From Algoriphagus sp. (lineage in GTDB: Bacteria > Bacteroidota > Bacteroidia > Cytophagales > Cyclobacteriaceae), in contig NZ_JABXIN010000001.1 of NCBI RefSeq assembly GCF_013373065.1, positions 1 to 64,000 on the forward strand: 64,000 nt of DNA, read 5' to 3'. The notes beneath the pieces are model-generated. The model had not been told where the DNA came from, searched no databases, and saw only the letters and a program-made list of their open reading frames with translations. Below are positions 7,466 to 15,624 of the stretch, piece after piece. Within the stretch, counting starts at the first letter, position 1. Each line of letters begins with the position of its first letter. Both the position numbers and the translations under genes were made by a program.

Positions 7466-8796
7466 GAGAGGATTGCAGTTAAGGATTGAATAGAATAGGT
7501 TTTTAAATTTTGATCAGAAATAGCAGGGTTAGCTTGGAACCGACTGCTATTTGAAAAATTAGTAAAGTCCAAGGTCAACTTCCAGGAAGGATTAGGAACA
7601 AGCAATAGGCGACCTCCCCAACGCTGATCGATTTGATCAAGTCGATTGAAAACAACAATCCCCTGCTTGCTGATGTAGTTTTGGAGTTCGCCAAAGGTGC
7701 CATAGCCTTCAAGCCAAAGAAAATGAGTGAGTTTCAGTCCAATTTCCTGATTGAAAATTATTCGATTGGTAGATGCAACTCCGTCAAAACCTTGGTTCTG
7801 ATAGCTTAGTACCGAGTAGGTGTAGAGATTTAAATTCCCCATCGGGAAAAAACTCAATTGAAAATCTGTCTGAAGCTGATTTCCTGAATTGATTTTCCCC
7901 ATGTATAAATTGACACCTAAATCAAGGTAATTCAATCGTTTTGACAGCGCCCCAAATACCAACCAATCAAAAGCCTGAACCCGATCAGTTTCCACCTGTG
8001 TTTGGGGACTATTGCCAACAGATTGAATAAATGGAACATCATAAGCGAGCTGCAAAAGATGGCCTCCAAAAGATGCGCTCCACCCTTTTCCAATATAGTA
8101 TCCCGCACTGGCTACGTATTGCCAACTCGTTGAGCCATTGGTCGGGGTTTGAAGTGAAAGTCCGTTTTCCTGAGAGTAATAGAATTGCGTAGCCTGCAGA
8201 TAACTTAACCCTTGATACAAAGTCCATCGAGGACTCAATTGCAGACCCACTCCAAAAAATCCATAATGATGAAATCGAGGAATATATTGATAACCAATTG
8301 CCTCGACATCAGCTGGTCCGGAGAATTCATTAATTATCTGGGGATCAAGAGATCCCGTGTAATTATAAGCGAAATCCAGGCCTCTCAAAGAACCTCTTCG
8401 ATAAGTTTGTGTTTTACGTTTAAGTTCGGATGAAAATACCGAAACCAAAAGTTCCGCCTCTTCCTCTTTTCCAGACCAGAGATAGGAATAATAAAGGTAC
8501 TCCTTCACATATTCCTCCTCTTGATTTACTTCCCGGGCTTTCTCAAAATGAAGGGCAGCTTCTCGATAATTTCCTTTTTCAAAAAAGGCAATTCCTACTC
8601 TCACACGGAGGTAGTAAAAATCAATCTGTCGATTCAATGCCTCTCTGCCCACTTGAATCAATCCTTCCCAATCCTTAGCTTGGAACAAGGAATAGGTTTC
8701 GGAATCAACTCGGGAAACATTCCAATTTTCCTGAGCCTGAATGGTTCCCAAACCAGTAAGGAGAACGAAAAAAAAGAGGATTATTCGCTTTTGCAT
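7453..8796 (-). CDS. Outer-membrane beta-barrel protein with N-terminal TPRs
   Basis: 447 residues. There is a signal peptide (IILFFFVLLTGLGTIQAQ), then TPR-like helices at ~30-135 (YREAALHFEKAREVNQ). From ~150 to the end, alternating aromatic strands are typical of an outer-membrane barrel, ending in ...SLTAILSWKF with a terminal Phe. The TPR-plus-porin design resembles outer-membrane components of export systems and the YaiO-type barrels, although I cannot assign it to a named family. It overlaps the urea-transporter/M23 gene upstream by 16 bp and the TPR gene downstream by 13 bp, so the three are probably made together as an envelope-spanning set. Confidence 0.75.
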   Translation of the reverse strand: MQKRIILFFFVLLTGLGTIQAQENWNVSRVDSETYSLFQAKDWEGLIQVGREALNRQIDFYYLRVRVGIAFFEKGNYREAALHFEKAREVNQEEEYVKEYLYYSYLWSGKEEEAELLVSVFSSELKRKTQTYRRGSLRGLDFAYNYTGSLDPQIINEFSGPADVEAIGYQYIPRFHHYGFFGVGLQLSPRWTLYQGLSYLQATQFYYSQENGLSLQTPTNGSTSWQYVASAGYYIGKGWSASFGGHLLQLAYDVPFIQSVGNSPQTQVETDRVQAFDWLVFGALSKRLNYLDLGVNLYMGKINSGNQLQTDFQLSFFPMGNLNLYTYSVLSYQNQGFDGVASTNRIIFNQEIGLKLTHFLWLEGYGTFGELQNYISKQGIVVFNRLDQIDQRWGGRLLLVPNPSWKLTLDFTNFSNSSRFQANPAISDQNLKTYSIQSLTAILSWKF

Positions 8797-10967
8797 AGGG
8801 CTTTGACGGTTTGTTTTCCTCTTTCAAAAGCAAATGAACGAATGCCACCTGCATCAATCACAAATTCAAACTGACTGACCTCCAGCGTTTTTCCAAAACT
8901 GGACTTCCGAATTGATCCTTTCAAGGAGATAGGGGAATTGGAGAATCCCCGTTGGGCTAGTGGATATCCCAACTCATAATCAGCACGCAAATACTCATAA
9001 AATGGCGCGATAAAATCCTGGATAAAGATTCGCTTGGGGTGAAATATCTGATGAATTGGGAATGTATCCCGCAATTTCAATCCGGGAGTAAACCCAAAGC
9101 TGACTTTGTAGGCAGAAAGAAAAAATAGATAGAGCAGGGATTTCCGCTTGCCTTCAAAATGGGTAAAATGAAGCATCAATTCATCCGTCTTAAAAAAGGC
9201 TTTTGATTTCGTTTTCTCACAATACAAATATTTGTTGAGGAAATAATCCCGCTTGACTTCCCATTCTTCCTCTCCATCGAAGGTCTCAAAACGAATGGTT
9301 TCTCCTACCACAAAGGAAAACGCCTTTTTCACTTCTGGATTAGGTGTCAAAGAAGAAACCACAGCATCTTTGGGAGGATTAGAAGTGGATTGCAACTCTT
9401 CTTTTCCTCCATATCGCATCCAAACATCTGAAATTGGGTAATCCAAAGTAGCCGAACCTATGTAGGGACTGGCTTGAATTTGAAAATGAAGATGGGGATA
9501 GGGGGAATTTCCAGAATTTCCACATTTACCAATGACCTGTCCCTTTTCCACCTCTTGGCCCGGTTTGACCGAAATAGATCCTTTTTTGAGATGGGAAAGT
9601 TTGGAGTATAAAAACTCACCATGTTTAATAATCACTGTATTTCCCCAATTCTCTTCGAGGTTTCGGGTGCCTACCACATTGTCCTCCACATCATTGACTA
9701 CTTTCTCCACAACCCCTTTGGCCGGCGCAAGGATATTTTTATCAAAACAATAATAATCTGAAGGATAATCTCCCTCATTTTTAAAGGTTCTCCCTTCTTC
9801 ATCCTTGATTTCAAAATCCCAGGCATGCTTCCAGTCACCCTTATGGGTGTATTCTCCCTGATGCCCTTGGGTAACAGCCCATTCACCGAAAAAAGGAAGA
9901 TAAATCGGGATTGGGCTATTTTTCCCAAATCTTCTCATAAAGTTCCTGAAGGTGTAGAGGTTTTTTTCAGGGGCATTTTGCTGCCAAAAAATGGTACTTA
10001 GTCCCACTCGATTATCAACCCTAAATTTCAAGGCATACAAAACCAAAAGAGTAGCTAAATTGAATGGAAAAGCATGAACAGGTAGGTAGAAAGAATCTAA
10101 AATTTGCTGCAATGAAACCGTCATCAAAACAACCAATGGAATAACTAGCGAGAGCTGCAGGTAACTGCTTCGGTTGGGAATGATAAAGAAGCCACCTATT
10201 GCGATGGCCGTCAAAATGTAATTGAAACCAATGTAACTGAAGGCAACCTCTGAAAACGGAATCCCTAGGACTCCATAAAATAAATAAGCGATGTAAAAAC
10301 CGATCAAGGAAAGAGTGAAAGCAATTCGGGAATAAACCAATAATCCAAGTGCTGCCACCATCCCCGCTAGGATAGTCTGTTGAAAAAATATAGCGCCCAA
10401 AGAAAGAAAATAGGACCGTAAAGAATCGGGAATTGCCAAGTTCTGAACCCATTCATAGAATACAATCAGGTTTTTCCCTCCCAAGGTGTACAATTCATTC
10501 AAAAAATAAACACCACGCTCACTGAGGCCTAAGGCTTCAAATTGCTTTGCTGCTAACCGAAGCATCCAAAAAATCAAAACAAAGGGAAGGCTGAGAAAAG
10601 GAAGTCCATATTTTCCGAAAACGCCCTCAAAGGCGACAGATAACAGAACTGCTAAAATCCCCGCAAGGAAAACCAGAAGAAATAAAATAATTCCCGGCTC
10701 AAAATAAATCCCCAATCCTACTCCAACCAATAAGGCATTGAAGCCATAAAAGCCCTTCCGGATCAAGCTCTCTTCAAACCCCAGCACTTTTGCTGTTAGC
10801 AATGCAGTGGAAACAGCGAGAAAGCCAGATAATCCAACATAAAGATCTATAAAGGTTACGATAAGCAAAGCGACTCCAAACCCCTTGTGATCGGAGAAAA
10901 AAACTTGGGCGTAGCTATTGGATACGGCTACCCCAAACCATTCGAGTCGCTTGATGAGCTGTTTCAA
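8781..10967 (-). CDS. Urea-transporter-like membrane domain fused to an M23 metallopeptidase
   Basis: 728 residues in three parts. Residues ~30-315 are multi-spanning and contain two copies of the urea transporter signature, GLPFLSLPFVLIFWM (~121) and YLPVHAFPFNLATLL (~294), as expected for the two-repeat UT fold. Residues ~365-500 form an M23 (LytM/lysostaphin-like) peptidase: KHAWDF (~381) as the first metal motif, SHL with the catalytic His (~459), and HLHFQI (~492) as the HxH ligand pair. The first motif is H-x2-D rather than the usual H-x3-D. The last ~225 residues are unassigned. The membrane half may pass urea or a similar small molecule; the peptidase half would cut peptide or cell-wall links. 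It sits mid-operon with 17-bp spacing upstream. Confidence 0.85.
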   Translation of the reverse strand: MKQLIKRLEWFGVAVSNSYAQVFFSDHKGFGVALLIVTFIDLYVGLSGFLAVSTALLTAKVLGFEESLIRKGFYGFNALLVGVGLGIYFEPGIILFLLVFLAGILAVLLSVAFEGVFGKYGLPFLSLPFVLIFWMLRLAAKQFEALGLSERGVYFLNELYTLGGKNLIVFYEWVQNLAIPDSLRSYFLSLGAIFFQQTILAGMVAALGLLVYSRIAFTLSLIGFYIAYLFYGVLGIPFSEVAFSYIGFNYILTAIAIGGFFIIPNRSSYLQLSLVIPLVVLMTVSLQQILDSFYLPVHAFPFNLATLLVLYALKFRVDNRVGLSTIFWQQNAPEKNLYTFRNFMRRFGKNSPIPIYLPFFGEWAVTQGHQGEYTHKGDWKHAWDFEIKDEEGRTFKNEGDYPSDYYCFDKNILAPAKGVVEKVVNDVEDNVVGTRNLEENWGNTVIIKHGEFLYSKLSHLKKGSISVKPGQEVEKGQVIGKCGNSGNSPYPHLHFQIQASPYIGSATLDYPISDVWMRYGGKEELQSTSNPPKDAVVSSLTPNPEVKKAFSFVVGETIRFETFDGEEEWEVKRDYFLNKYLYCEKTKSKAFFKTDELMLHFTHFEGKRKSLLYLFFLSAYKVSFGFTPGLKLRDTFPIHQIFHPKRIFIQDFIAPFYEYLRADYELGYPLAQRGFSNSPISLKGSIRKSSFGKTLEVSQFEFVIDAGGIRSFAFERGKQTVKALCKSE

Positions 10968-10984
10968 AGCATTGGGGATAAAAG

Positions 10985-12343
10985 TTAGAGATCAAATTTT
11001 TTCAAATGATCCGGTAATTCTTCCTGAGAATTCAGCGTTTCCAAGGTTTCTTTTTTCCGGATAATATGTGGTTTCCCTTCCCTGTCCAATAAAATCACAT
11101 TGGGTCGATACGTAATAAACTGCATCCATTGCGTCATATTGTAGGCACCCACCCGACGAATCACAAACTGATCTCCTTTTTTGAGAAGAGGGAACATCAT
11201 ATTTGAACGGATCACATCAATATTCATACATAAGGGACCATAAATAGTGGTGTCCTCCGATTGATCTGACACGGGAGCGATAGGGCGCAAATCATGCTCA
11301 TACCAAAAAGAGGTAAACATCAGGTTGACTCCGGCATCGATAATAGTTGCCCTTCGACCATCGGAAAGTCGTTTGGTAGCGAGGACTGTCCCTGCCAAGT
11401 AACCTGCCTCGTCAATCAAAGCCCTTCCTGTTTCCAATAGCAAGAGTGGCAAATGATCCGGTTTGATATCGGAGCTTATCAAAGCTGAGGTAATGGCTTC
11501 CGCAAAATCATCAAAGGAGGGAGCGGTGTCCGTTCCTGGATAATAGGCTCCTCTTAAGGTGTTTTTTGAGGCAAAACCTCCTCCTAGATCAATGTATTGC
11601 AGGATATGACCATATTTTCGTTCTAACTTAACTGCCAAGCTTGCCAATTTAGTAGCCGCTACTCGGTAAGCGTCTGTACTAAGCATGTAAGTACCTATAT
11701 GGGTGTGCAATCCTAAAAGGTCAAGCCTCTTGCTGGCCATAATTCGATTTAGAGCATCCCAAGCTTCCCCGTTTTCAAAGTTAAATCCAAAGCGATCCCA
11801 TTGAGGATAAATACCCGTATCCATATTTACCCGGATGGCGACTTTTGGGCGTTCGTCCAACTCCTTACTTAGATGAATCAATTCATAGAGTTCATCAAAA
11901 TGGTCAATATGAATAAGTGAATGATTTTGGATAGCAATTCTTAAATCCTCCTGGGATTTATCAGGACCATTAAATACGATCAGTTCACCGGGTACCCCAT
12001 TGCTTAAAGCTTTTTGATATTCAAATCCAGATACCACCTCAGCCCAAGCGCCTTCCTGATGAAAAATATTGCAAACTGCATTGAGATAATTGGTTTTATA
12101 GGACCAAGAAAACTGAACCTTTGGATAGCGGGAACTGAAAGCCCTATAGGCTTCTTTGTAGGTTTTTCGAATGGTTTGCTCTGAAATAATAAACAAAGGC
12201 GAGCCAAACTCCTCCAAAAGGGTTTGAATAGAAACCCCATCAATATGGCTGAGTGGTTCCAACCGTCTTGGCATTCCATATTTACTCGGCAATCCCGCAT
12301 TAATTCGCTGGATAATTGGCCGTTCAAAAGTTAGCTTACGCAT
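10985..12343 (-). CDS. Fold-type III PLP enzyme, diaminopimelate/ornithine decarboxylase-like
   Basis: 452 residues with the alanine-racemase-like barrel and C-terminal beta domain of group IV decarboxylases. Visible motifs are the Schiff-base lysine K83 (WSYKTN), GLHTHIGT (~211), phosphate-binding IDLGGGF (~251), LETGR (~303), the interface cysteine motif GPLCMNIDV (~369) and VGAYNM (~398). In diaminopimelate decarboxylase the cysteine motif reads C-E-S/T-x-D; here Glu is replaced by Met, so the substrate probably differs from meso-diaminopimelate. It lies 12 bp after the ATP-grasp gene and 17 bp before the UT-M23 fusion. A role in lysine synthesis is less likely than a decarboxylation or epimerisation step specific to this operon. 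Confidence 0.85.
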   Translation of the reverse strand: MRKLTFERPIIQRINAGLPSKYGMPRRLEPLSHIDGVSIQTLLEEFGSPLFIISEQTIRKTYKEAYRAFSSRYPKVQFSWSYKTNYLNAVCNIFHQEGAWAEVVSGFEYQKALSNGVPGELIVFNGPDKSQEDLRIAIQNHSLIHIDHFDELYELIHLSKELDERPKVAIRVNMDTGIYPQWDRFGFNFENGEAWDALNRIMASKRLDLLGLHTHIGTYMLSTDAYRVAATKLASLAVKLERKYGHILQYIDLGGGFASKNTLRGAYYPGTDTAPSFDDFAEAITSALISSDIKPDHLPLLLLETGRALIDEAGYLAGTVLATKRLSDGRRATIIDAGVNLMFTSFWYEHDLRPIAPVSDQSEDTTIYGPLCMNIDVIRSNMMFPLLKKGDQFVIRRVGAYNMTQWMQFITYRPNVILLDREGKPHIIRKKETLETLNSQEELPDHLKKFDL

Positions 12344-12355
12344 AATGCTTCTAGG

Positions 12356-13402
12356 TTAAAGTTCTCCTCGGGTAGAAAACTGTTCAAATGCTTTCAAATC
12401 ACAAATCATATCATAGGAATAGCGGATAAATAGCTTTCCAACCTCATAGTCCTCAAAAGGCTTCACTTCCTTCCCTAGGGCTAGCAAGACCAATACTTCG
12501 GGAAGATTCTGCCCTGCCGCTACTGCCAAATACACCCAAGCTGGTAAGCGGGGATTAATTTCGATCAAGTACAATTCCTGCTTGGCAGTACGAATCAATT
12601 CCAACTCCATTCCTCCTCGCCATTTGGTTTGGGAAATGACTTGATGTGTTAATTCAAGCATTGCTGGATCTTTCAATGTGATCCCTCCCCAAGCTTTCCC
12701 TTTGTCGGTAATGTAGGTTTTCCGCATGGGCACAGCACCAACGGTATTTCCTCTACCATCTCCCATGGCTACCACGTTAACCTCAGTACCCTTGACAAAT
12801 TCTTGGATGACAATGGGTAGCCCCCATTTTGCCGCGATCTTATTGAAAAAGATAGCTACCTGCTCCCGATCATAGGCGATGTGGGCATCATAAAACTTTC
12901 CTTTTACCACCACAGGATAATCAAACTTTTTTTCGATTTCACGCCAATCGTGCAAACTTGTAATAGGTTCGCTATACGGGACCTTCACATTATATTTTTT
13001 ACCATACTCCGGTAAATTGGATTTGTGGCGTTCCTCAAACTGTTGCAGAGGGGGTAGGAAGGTCCGAATCCCCATTTCTTGAAGGACCCGTTCGGACTTC
13101 ATCACCGTAAATAATTCAGAGTCAAAATTGGGGATCAAGACCTGAATCTGCTCCTGAAAATGGATATATCGAATCCGATCTAAAAAAGGCTCAACTCCGT
13201 CTGAAGGATAGGGAACCTTGTACGTTTTGTCCACCAAATCATGCATGTAAATTCCCGGCTCCAAGTTTTCATAGGCCAGACCTATCACTCGGACATCCAG
13301 TAACTCAGAATCCCTCAATCCTCTAATGACTGGAACGCCAGGCCCCGGACTGTCTATATTATTCAATCCGGAAAGGGCTACTGTAACCTTAATCTTCTCC
13401 AT
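12356..13402 (-). CDS. ATP-grasp ligase (carbamoyl-phosphate-synthase-like)
   Basis: 348 residues of the ATP-grasp superfamily, which activate a carboxylate as acyl phosphate and join it to an amine or thiol. The N-terminal pre-ATP-grasp domain begins VTVALSGLNNIDSPGPG. The central part carries YPVVVKGK and the ATP-contacting IVIQEFVKGTEVNVV, and the metal-binding end is YLIEINPRLPAW. It overlaps the PqqD-like gene by 14 bp and precedes the PLP enzyme by 12 bp. ATP-grasp enzymes paired with a PqqD-fold protein suggest ligation on a carrier or leader peptide, but the substrate is not evident. No biotin-carboxylase or D-Ala-D-Ala ligase signature was clear. Confidence 0.85.
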   Translation of the reverse strand: MEKIKVTVALSGLNNIDSPGPGVPVIRGLRDSELLDVRVIGLAYENLEPGIYMHDLVDKTYKVPYPSDGVEPFLDRIRYIHFQEQIQVLIPNFDSELFTVMKSERVLQEMGIRTFLPPLQQFEERHKSNLPEYGKKYNVKVPYSEPITSLHDWREIEKKFDYPVVVKGKFYDAHIAYDREQVAIFFNKIAAKWGLPIVIQEFVKGTEVNVVAMGDGRGNTVGAVPMRKTYITDKGKAWGGITLKDPAMLELTHQVISQTKWRGGMELELIRTAKQELYLIEINPRLPAWVYLAVAAGQNLPEVLVLLALGKEVKPFEDYEVGKLFIRYSYDMICDLKAFEQFSTRGEL

Positions 13403-13646
13403 CTGCTTCGATTAAGTTCATCTGTTTTAAGGTGGCTACAAAATCATAGAAGTAGCGTTCGAAACTCTCGGAATCCAATTCATATTTTTCGCTGAACTCT
13501 TCCAGAATTTCTTGAAGATCTTTTCCTAATTGAATCAATTGAACGATTTCAAGCCCGGTCGAATTCAGAGAAAAAGAATCTCCTGTCCCCGCATCGAAGA
13601 CAAAACCAGACTCGCTGATGGCGACGTTACTTTTTAGCTTAAGCAT
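13389..13646 (-). CDS. PqqD-like peptide-binding protein
   Basis: 85 residues with the PqqD/RRE pattern: an N-terminal beta region (NVAISESGFVFDAGTGDSFSLNSTG), then helices (IVQLIQLGKDLQEILEEFSEKY) and a C-terminal FVATLKQMNLIE helix. PqqD folds bind leader peptides of ribosomally made natural products and hand them to modifying enzymes. There is no PqqA, PqqC or PqqE here, so PQQ synthesis is excluded. It is the first gene of a six-gene unit and overlaps the ATP-grasp gene by 14 bp. A 26-codon ORF (13739 down to 13659) ends 12 bp before its ATG and is discussed as a possible precursor or leader ORF. Confidence 0.8.
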   Translation of the reverse strand: MLKLKSNVAISESGFVFDAGTGDSFSLNSTGLEIVQLIQLGKDLQEILEEFSEKYELDSESFERYFYDFVATLKQMNLIEADGED

Positions 13647-13816
13647 GGCTTTTGGGGTTTATTTTGCCAAAAATCTTAAGAAAGAAAGCCAATATAGCTT
13701 GGATAAACTATGATAAAAATCACGTAGGGATCTGGTCATCGATTAAAAACCATGACCTTTTTGAGCAAACCAAAAGGGTTCTTTAAGTTTTGATTCACAT
13801 TATCTTAAAAAATGAA

Positions 13817-14773
13817 TCATTGAATTCGTTGCATCACAATAGCATGTCCTTTTTGCATAACAGTAACTTGGTTGCAATGGGACAAATGAGTGAATTCATA
13901 GGGTTCGTCTATTGAAAACGAGTGAATGCTATTGTTTTCAAAAATCCCCGAACATTCCAAAACTCCTTCTGGGGAAAATCGAGAGATCCGATATCCATGG
14001 GGTTCTTCCTGCAAGTTGAACCAGGAACCAGCCACCTCACCGGCTAACCATTGGCTTTGGAACGGAATAGATTCAGGTTTGGCAGGCTGAGGTAGCGTAC
14101 CATGAACTGTATCCCAAGAATAGGCTCCTGTGCTGTGATATTTACCGGATGAAACACTCTCGTCGTAGGGAATCAGGTGCTTGTTCATGAGAAGGTCCAC
14201 ATTAGTAATGGGCATGGGCTTAAGGTGCCAAAAGTAATTCAATAGACTTTTTCTCCACCAAGGAAGCTTTGGAGCTCCTGCCAAAAGACCAGTTCTTACA
14301 AAGCGACAACAATTGGTACCATTCAGGGTAAAAGGTCCAAAGGGAATAGAGCCCATTCCCTGCATGGATTTCACTTTTTCAAAAGCAGACTCATAATTCA
14401 CCTCACAATAAGAAGCCGTCAAAGGCCCCATGCCGAATGTCCAAGGGTTCGATTGAATTTCCTGGAGAATTTCCTTGAAATTTTTCAAAGCTTTCCCGTC
14501 CCAGAGTGCGCGAGTCTGAATTTGTAAGGGAGCGTCCGTAGATTCATCACGGATTCGCCCATATTGGTAAGGCGCATGGTAACGTCCGCAATCAAAATAC
14601 CTACAAACTCCCTCCTCTTTTTGGATTAGGACCAAAGAGGCATGCCCTACCCGATAATGGAATTCCTTATTAAATCCAAGAAAGGTCATGGGCTTATCAT
14701 ACCAAGTTCCGGTCTGCTTCCCTACAAATTCCGGCCAGGCTATGGCAATTGCGATTCCAGTTTGAGAAGACAT
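13817..14773 (-). CDS. DUF6695-like protein, possible permuted papain-fold hydrolase
   Basis: 318 residues without a signal peptide. It resembles Bacteroidetes proteins annotated DUF6695. The N-terminal half has FHYRVGHASLVLIQ and RYFDCGRYH, and ~110 residues later LNGTNCCRFVRTGLL. A GH motif followed by an NC..FV motif is the order expected of a circularly permuted NlpC/P60-like cysteine hydrolase, with His before Cys; this is inference. The C-terminal ~90 residues look like a beta-rich accessory part. It follows the fatty acid hydroxylase gene by 32 bp and precedes the PqqD operon by ~170 bp, with no terminator seen between, so it may belong to the same transcript. Confidence 0.6.
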   Translation of the reverse strand: MSSQTGIAIAIAWPEFVGKQTGTWYDKPMTFLGFNKEFHYRVGHASLVLIQKEEGVCRYFDCGRYHAPYQYGRIRDESTDAPLQIQTRALWDGKALKNFKEILQEIQSNPWTFGMGPLTASYCEVNYESAFEKVKSMQGMGSIPFGPFTLNGTNCCRFVRTGLLAGAPKLPWWRKSLLNYFWHLKPMPITNVDLLMNKHLIPYDESVSSGKYHSTGAYSWDTVHGTLPQPAKPESIPFQSQWLAGEVAGSWFNLQEEPHGYRISRFSPEGVLECSGIFENNSIHSFSIDEPYEFTHLSHCNQVTVMQKGHAIVMQRIQ

Positions 14774-14805
14774 AAATTCAGGTGCTAGGGTTGTTCATCA
14801 AAACC

Positions 14806-15396
14806 TTAAGGAAGCGTACCAAATACCCAATCCCAGAAAGGAGTGGTAACACCATAGGCTTTGTCTTCTTTCAAATGGTGATGGATATGATGGTTTCTCC
14901 AAAGGATTTTCAAGTGATTTTGCGGTGGCTTACGAGTATGAATTAAAAAATGGACCAAAAGGTAAAAAGCATATCCTGAAATAAAACCAGGAAAAACCCC
15001 AAAGGCTAGATTTCCTAAAATGATTTTAAAAATGAAAAACACCAAAAACGAGGCGAATAGCGCGACTGGAAGCGGTAAGGTCAGTCGTTCCGGGTCTGTG
15101 GGAATATCATGATGGATTGCATGAATTTTGGTTTTCCAACTTTTCCCAGCCTTATAATCCCCGTCATGAAATACAAAGCGGTGGATCAAATATTCCGCTA
15201 AAGAAAATAGCACTAGTCCTACCAAAAACAGAAAAGCTAGCTTCCAGAATGAGATCCTCATTTGAAAAATCCCTAGGCAAAAAACCGCAAGAGCAACTAT
15301 AAAAAGTGAGGAAATAACCAAAGGCGCACTGGATCTGGAAAGCCATTCCAGAACTGGATTTTTAAACAATCGTTTGCCTTGATTAGGTGTCCTCAT
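14806..15396 (-). CDS. Fatty acid hydroxylase / sterol desaturase family protein
   Basis: A 196-residue integral membrane di-iron enzyme. The histidine clusters that bind the metal centre are all present: EYLIHRFVFH, HAIHHD, LVHFLIHT and NHHIHHHL. Four to five hydrophobic segments surround them. The sequence is closest in pattern to the short Scs7-like fatty acid 2-hydroxylases, which hydroxylate acyl chains of sphingolipids or ornithine lipids in Bacteroidetes membranes. The ending WDWVFGTLP is typical of the family. It is the first gene of the leftward series ending at 6.8 kb, 32 bp upstream of the DUF6695-like gene. The exact lipid substrate is unknown. Confidence 0.88.
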   Translation of the reverse strand: MRTPNQGKRLFKNPVLEWLSRSSAPLVISSLFIVALAVFCLGIFQMRISFWKLAFLFLVGLVLFSLAEYLIHRFVFHDGDYKAGKSWKTKIHAIHHDIPTDPERLTLPLPVALFASFLVFFIFKIILGNLAFGVFPGFISGYAFYLLVHFLIHTRKPPQNHLKILWRNHHIHHHLKEDKAYGVTTPFWDWVFGTLP

Positions 15397-15583
15397 GATG
15401 ACTCATCAAACTAGATATCACTGTTAATGAAATTTAAAACTAGTTTCAAAAAAATACTATCGAGTAAAATAAAATTTATCAAAAAATAAATTAACCAAAT
15501 AATCGGCAACAATTCCTCCCATTTTAACATTCCGATAAACCTCAGCTCATTTACTGATTTTCCTCATGATTTTTTAAAAGGAT

Positions 15584-15602
15584 ATGTCCTATTATCGGAC
15601 AT
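15584..15602. promoter_or_regulatory. Short inverted repeat upstream of the DoxX gene
   Basis: ATGTCC-TATTATC-GGACAT, a perfect 6-bp inverted repeat 22 bp before the DoxX start. It could be an operator or a small leader hairpin; evidence is only the symmetry and position. Confidence 0.3.
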
Positions 15603-15624
15603 TCAAATCTTAACCCCAGAAGTT

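Noticed and set aside
13389-13646. PQQ biosynthesis
   Set aside because: Only the PqqD-like fold is present; PqqA, B, C and E are absent.
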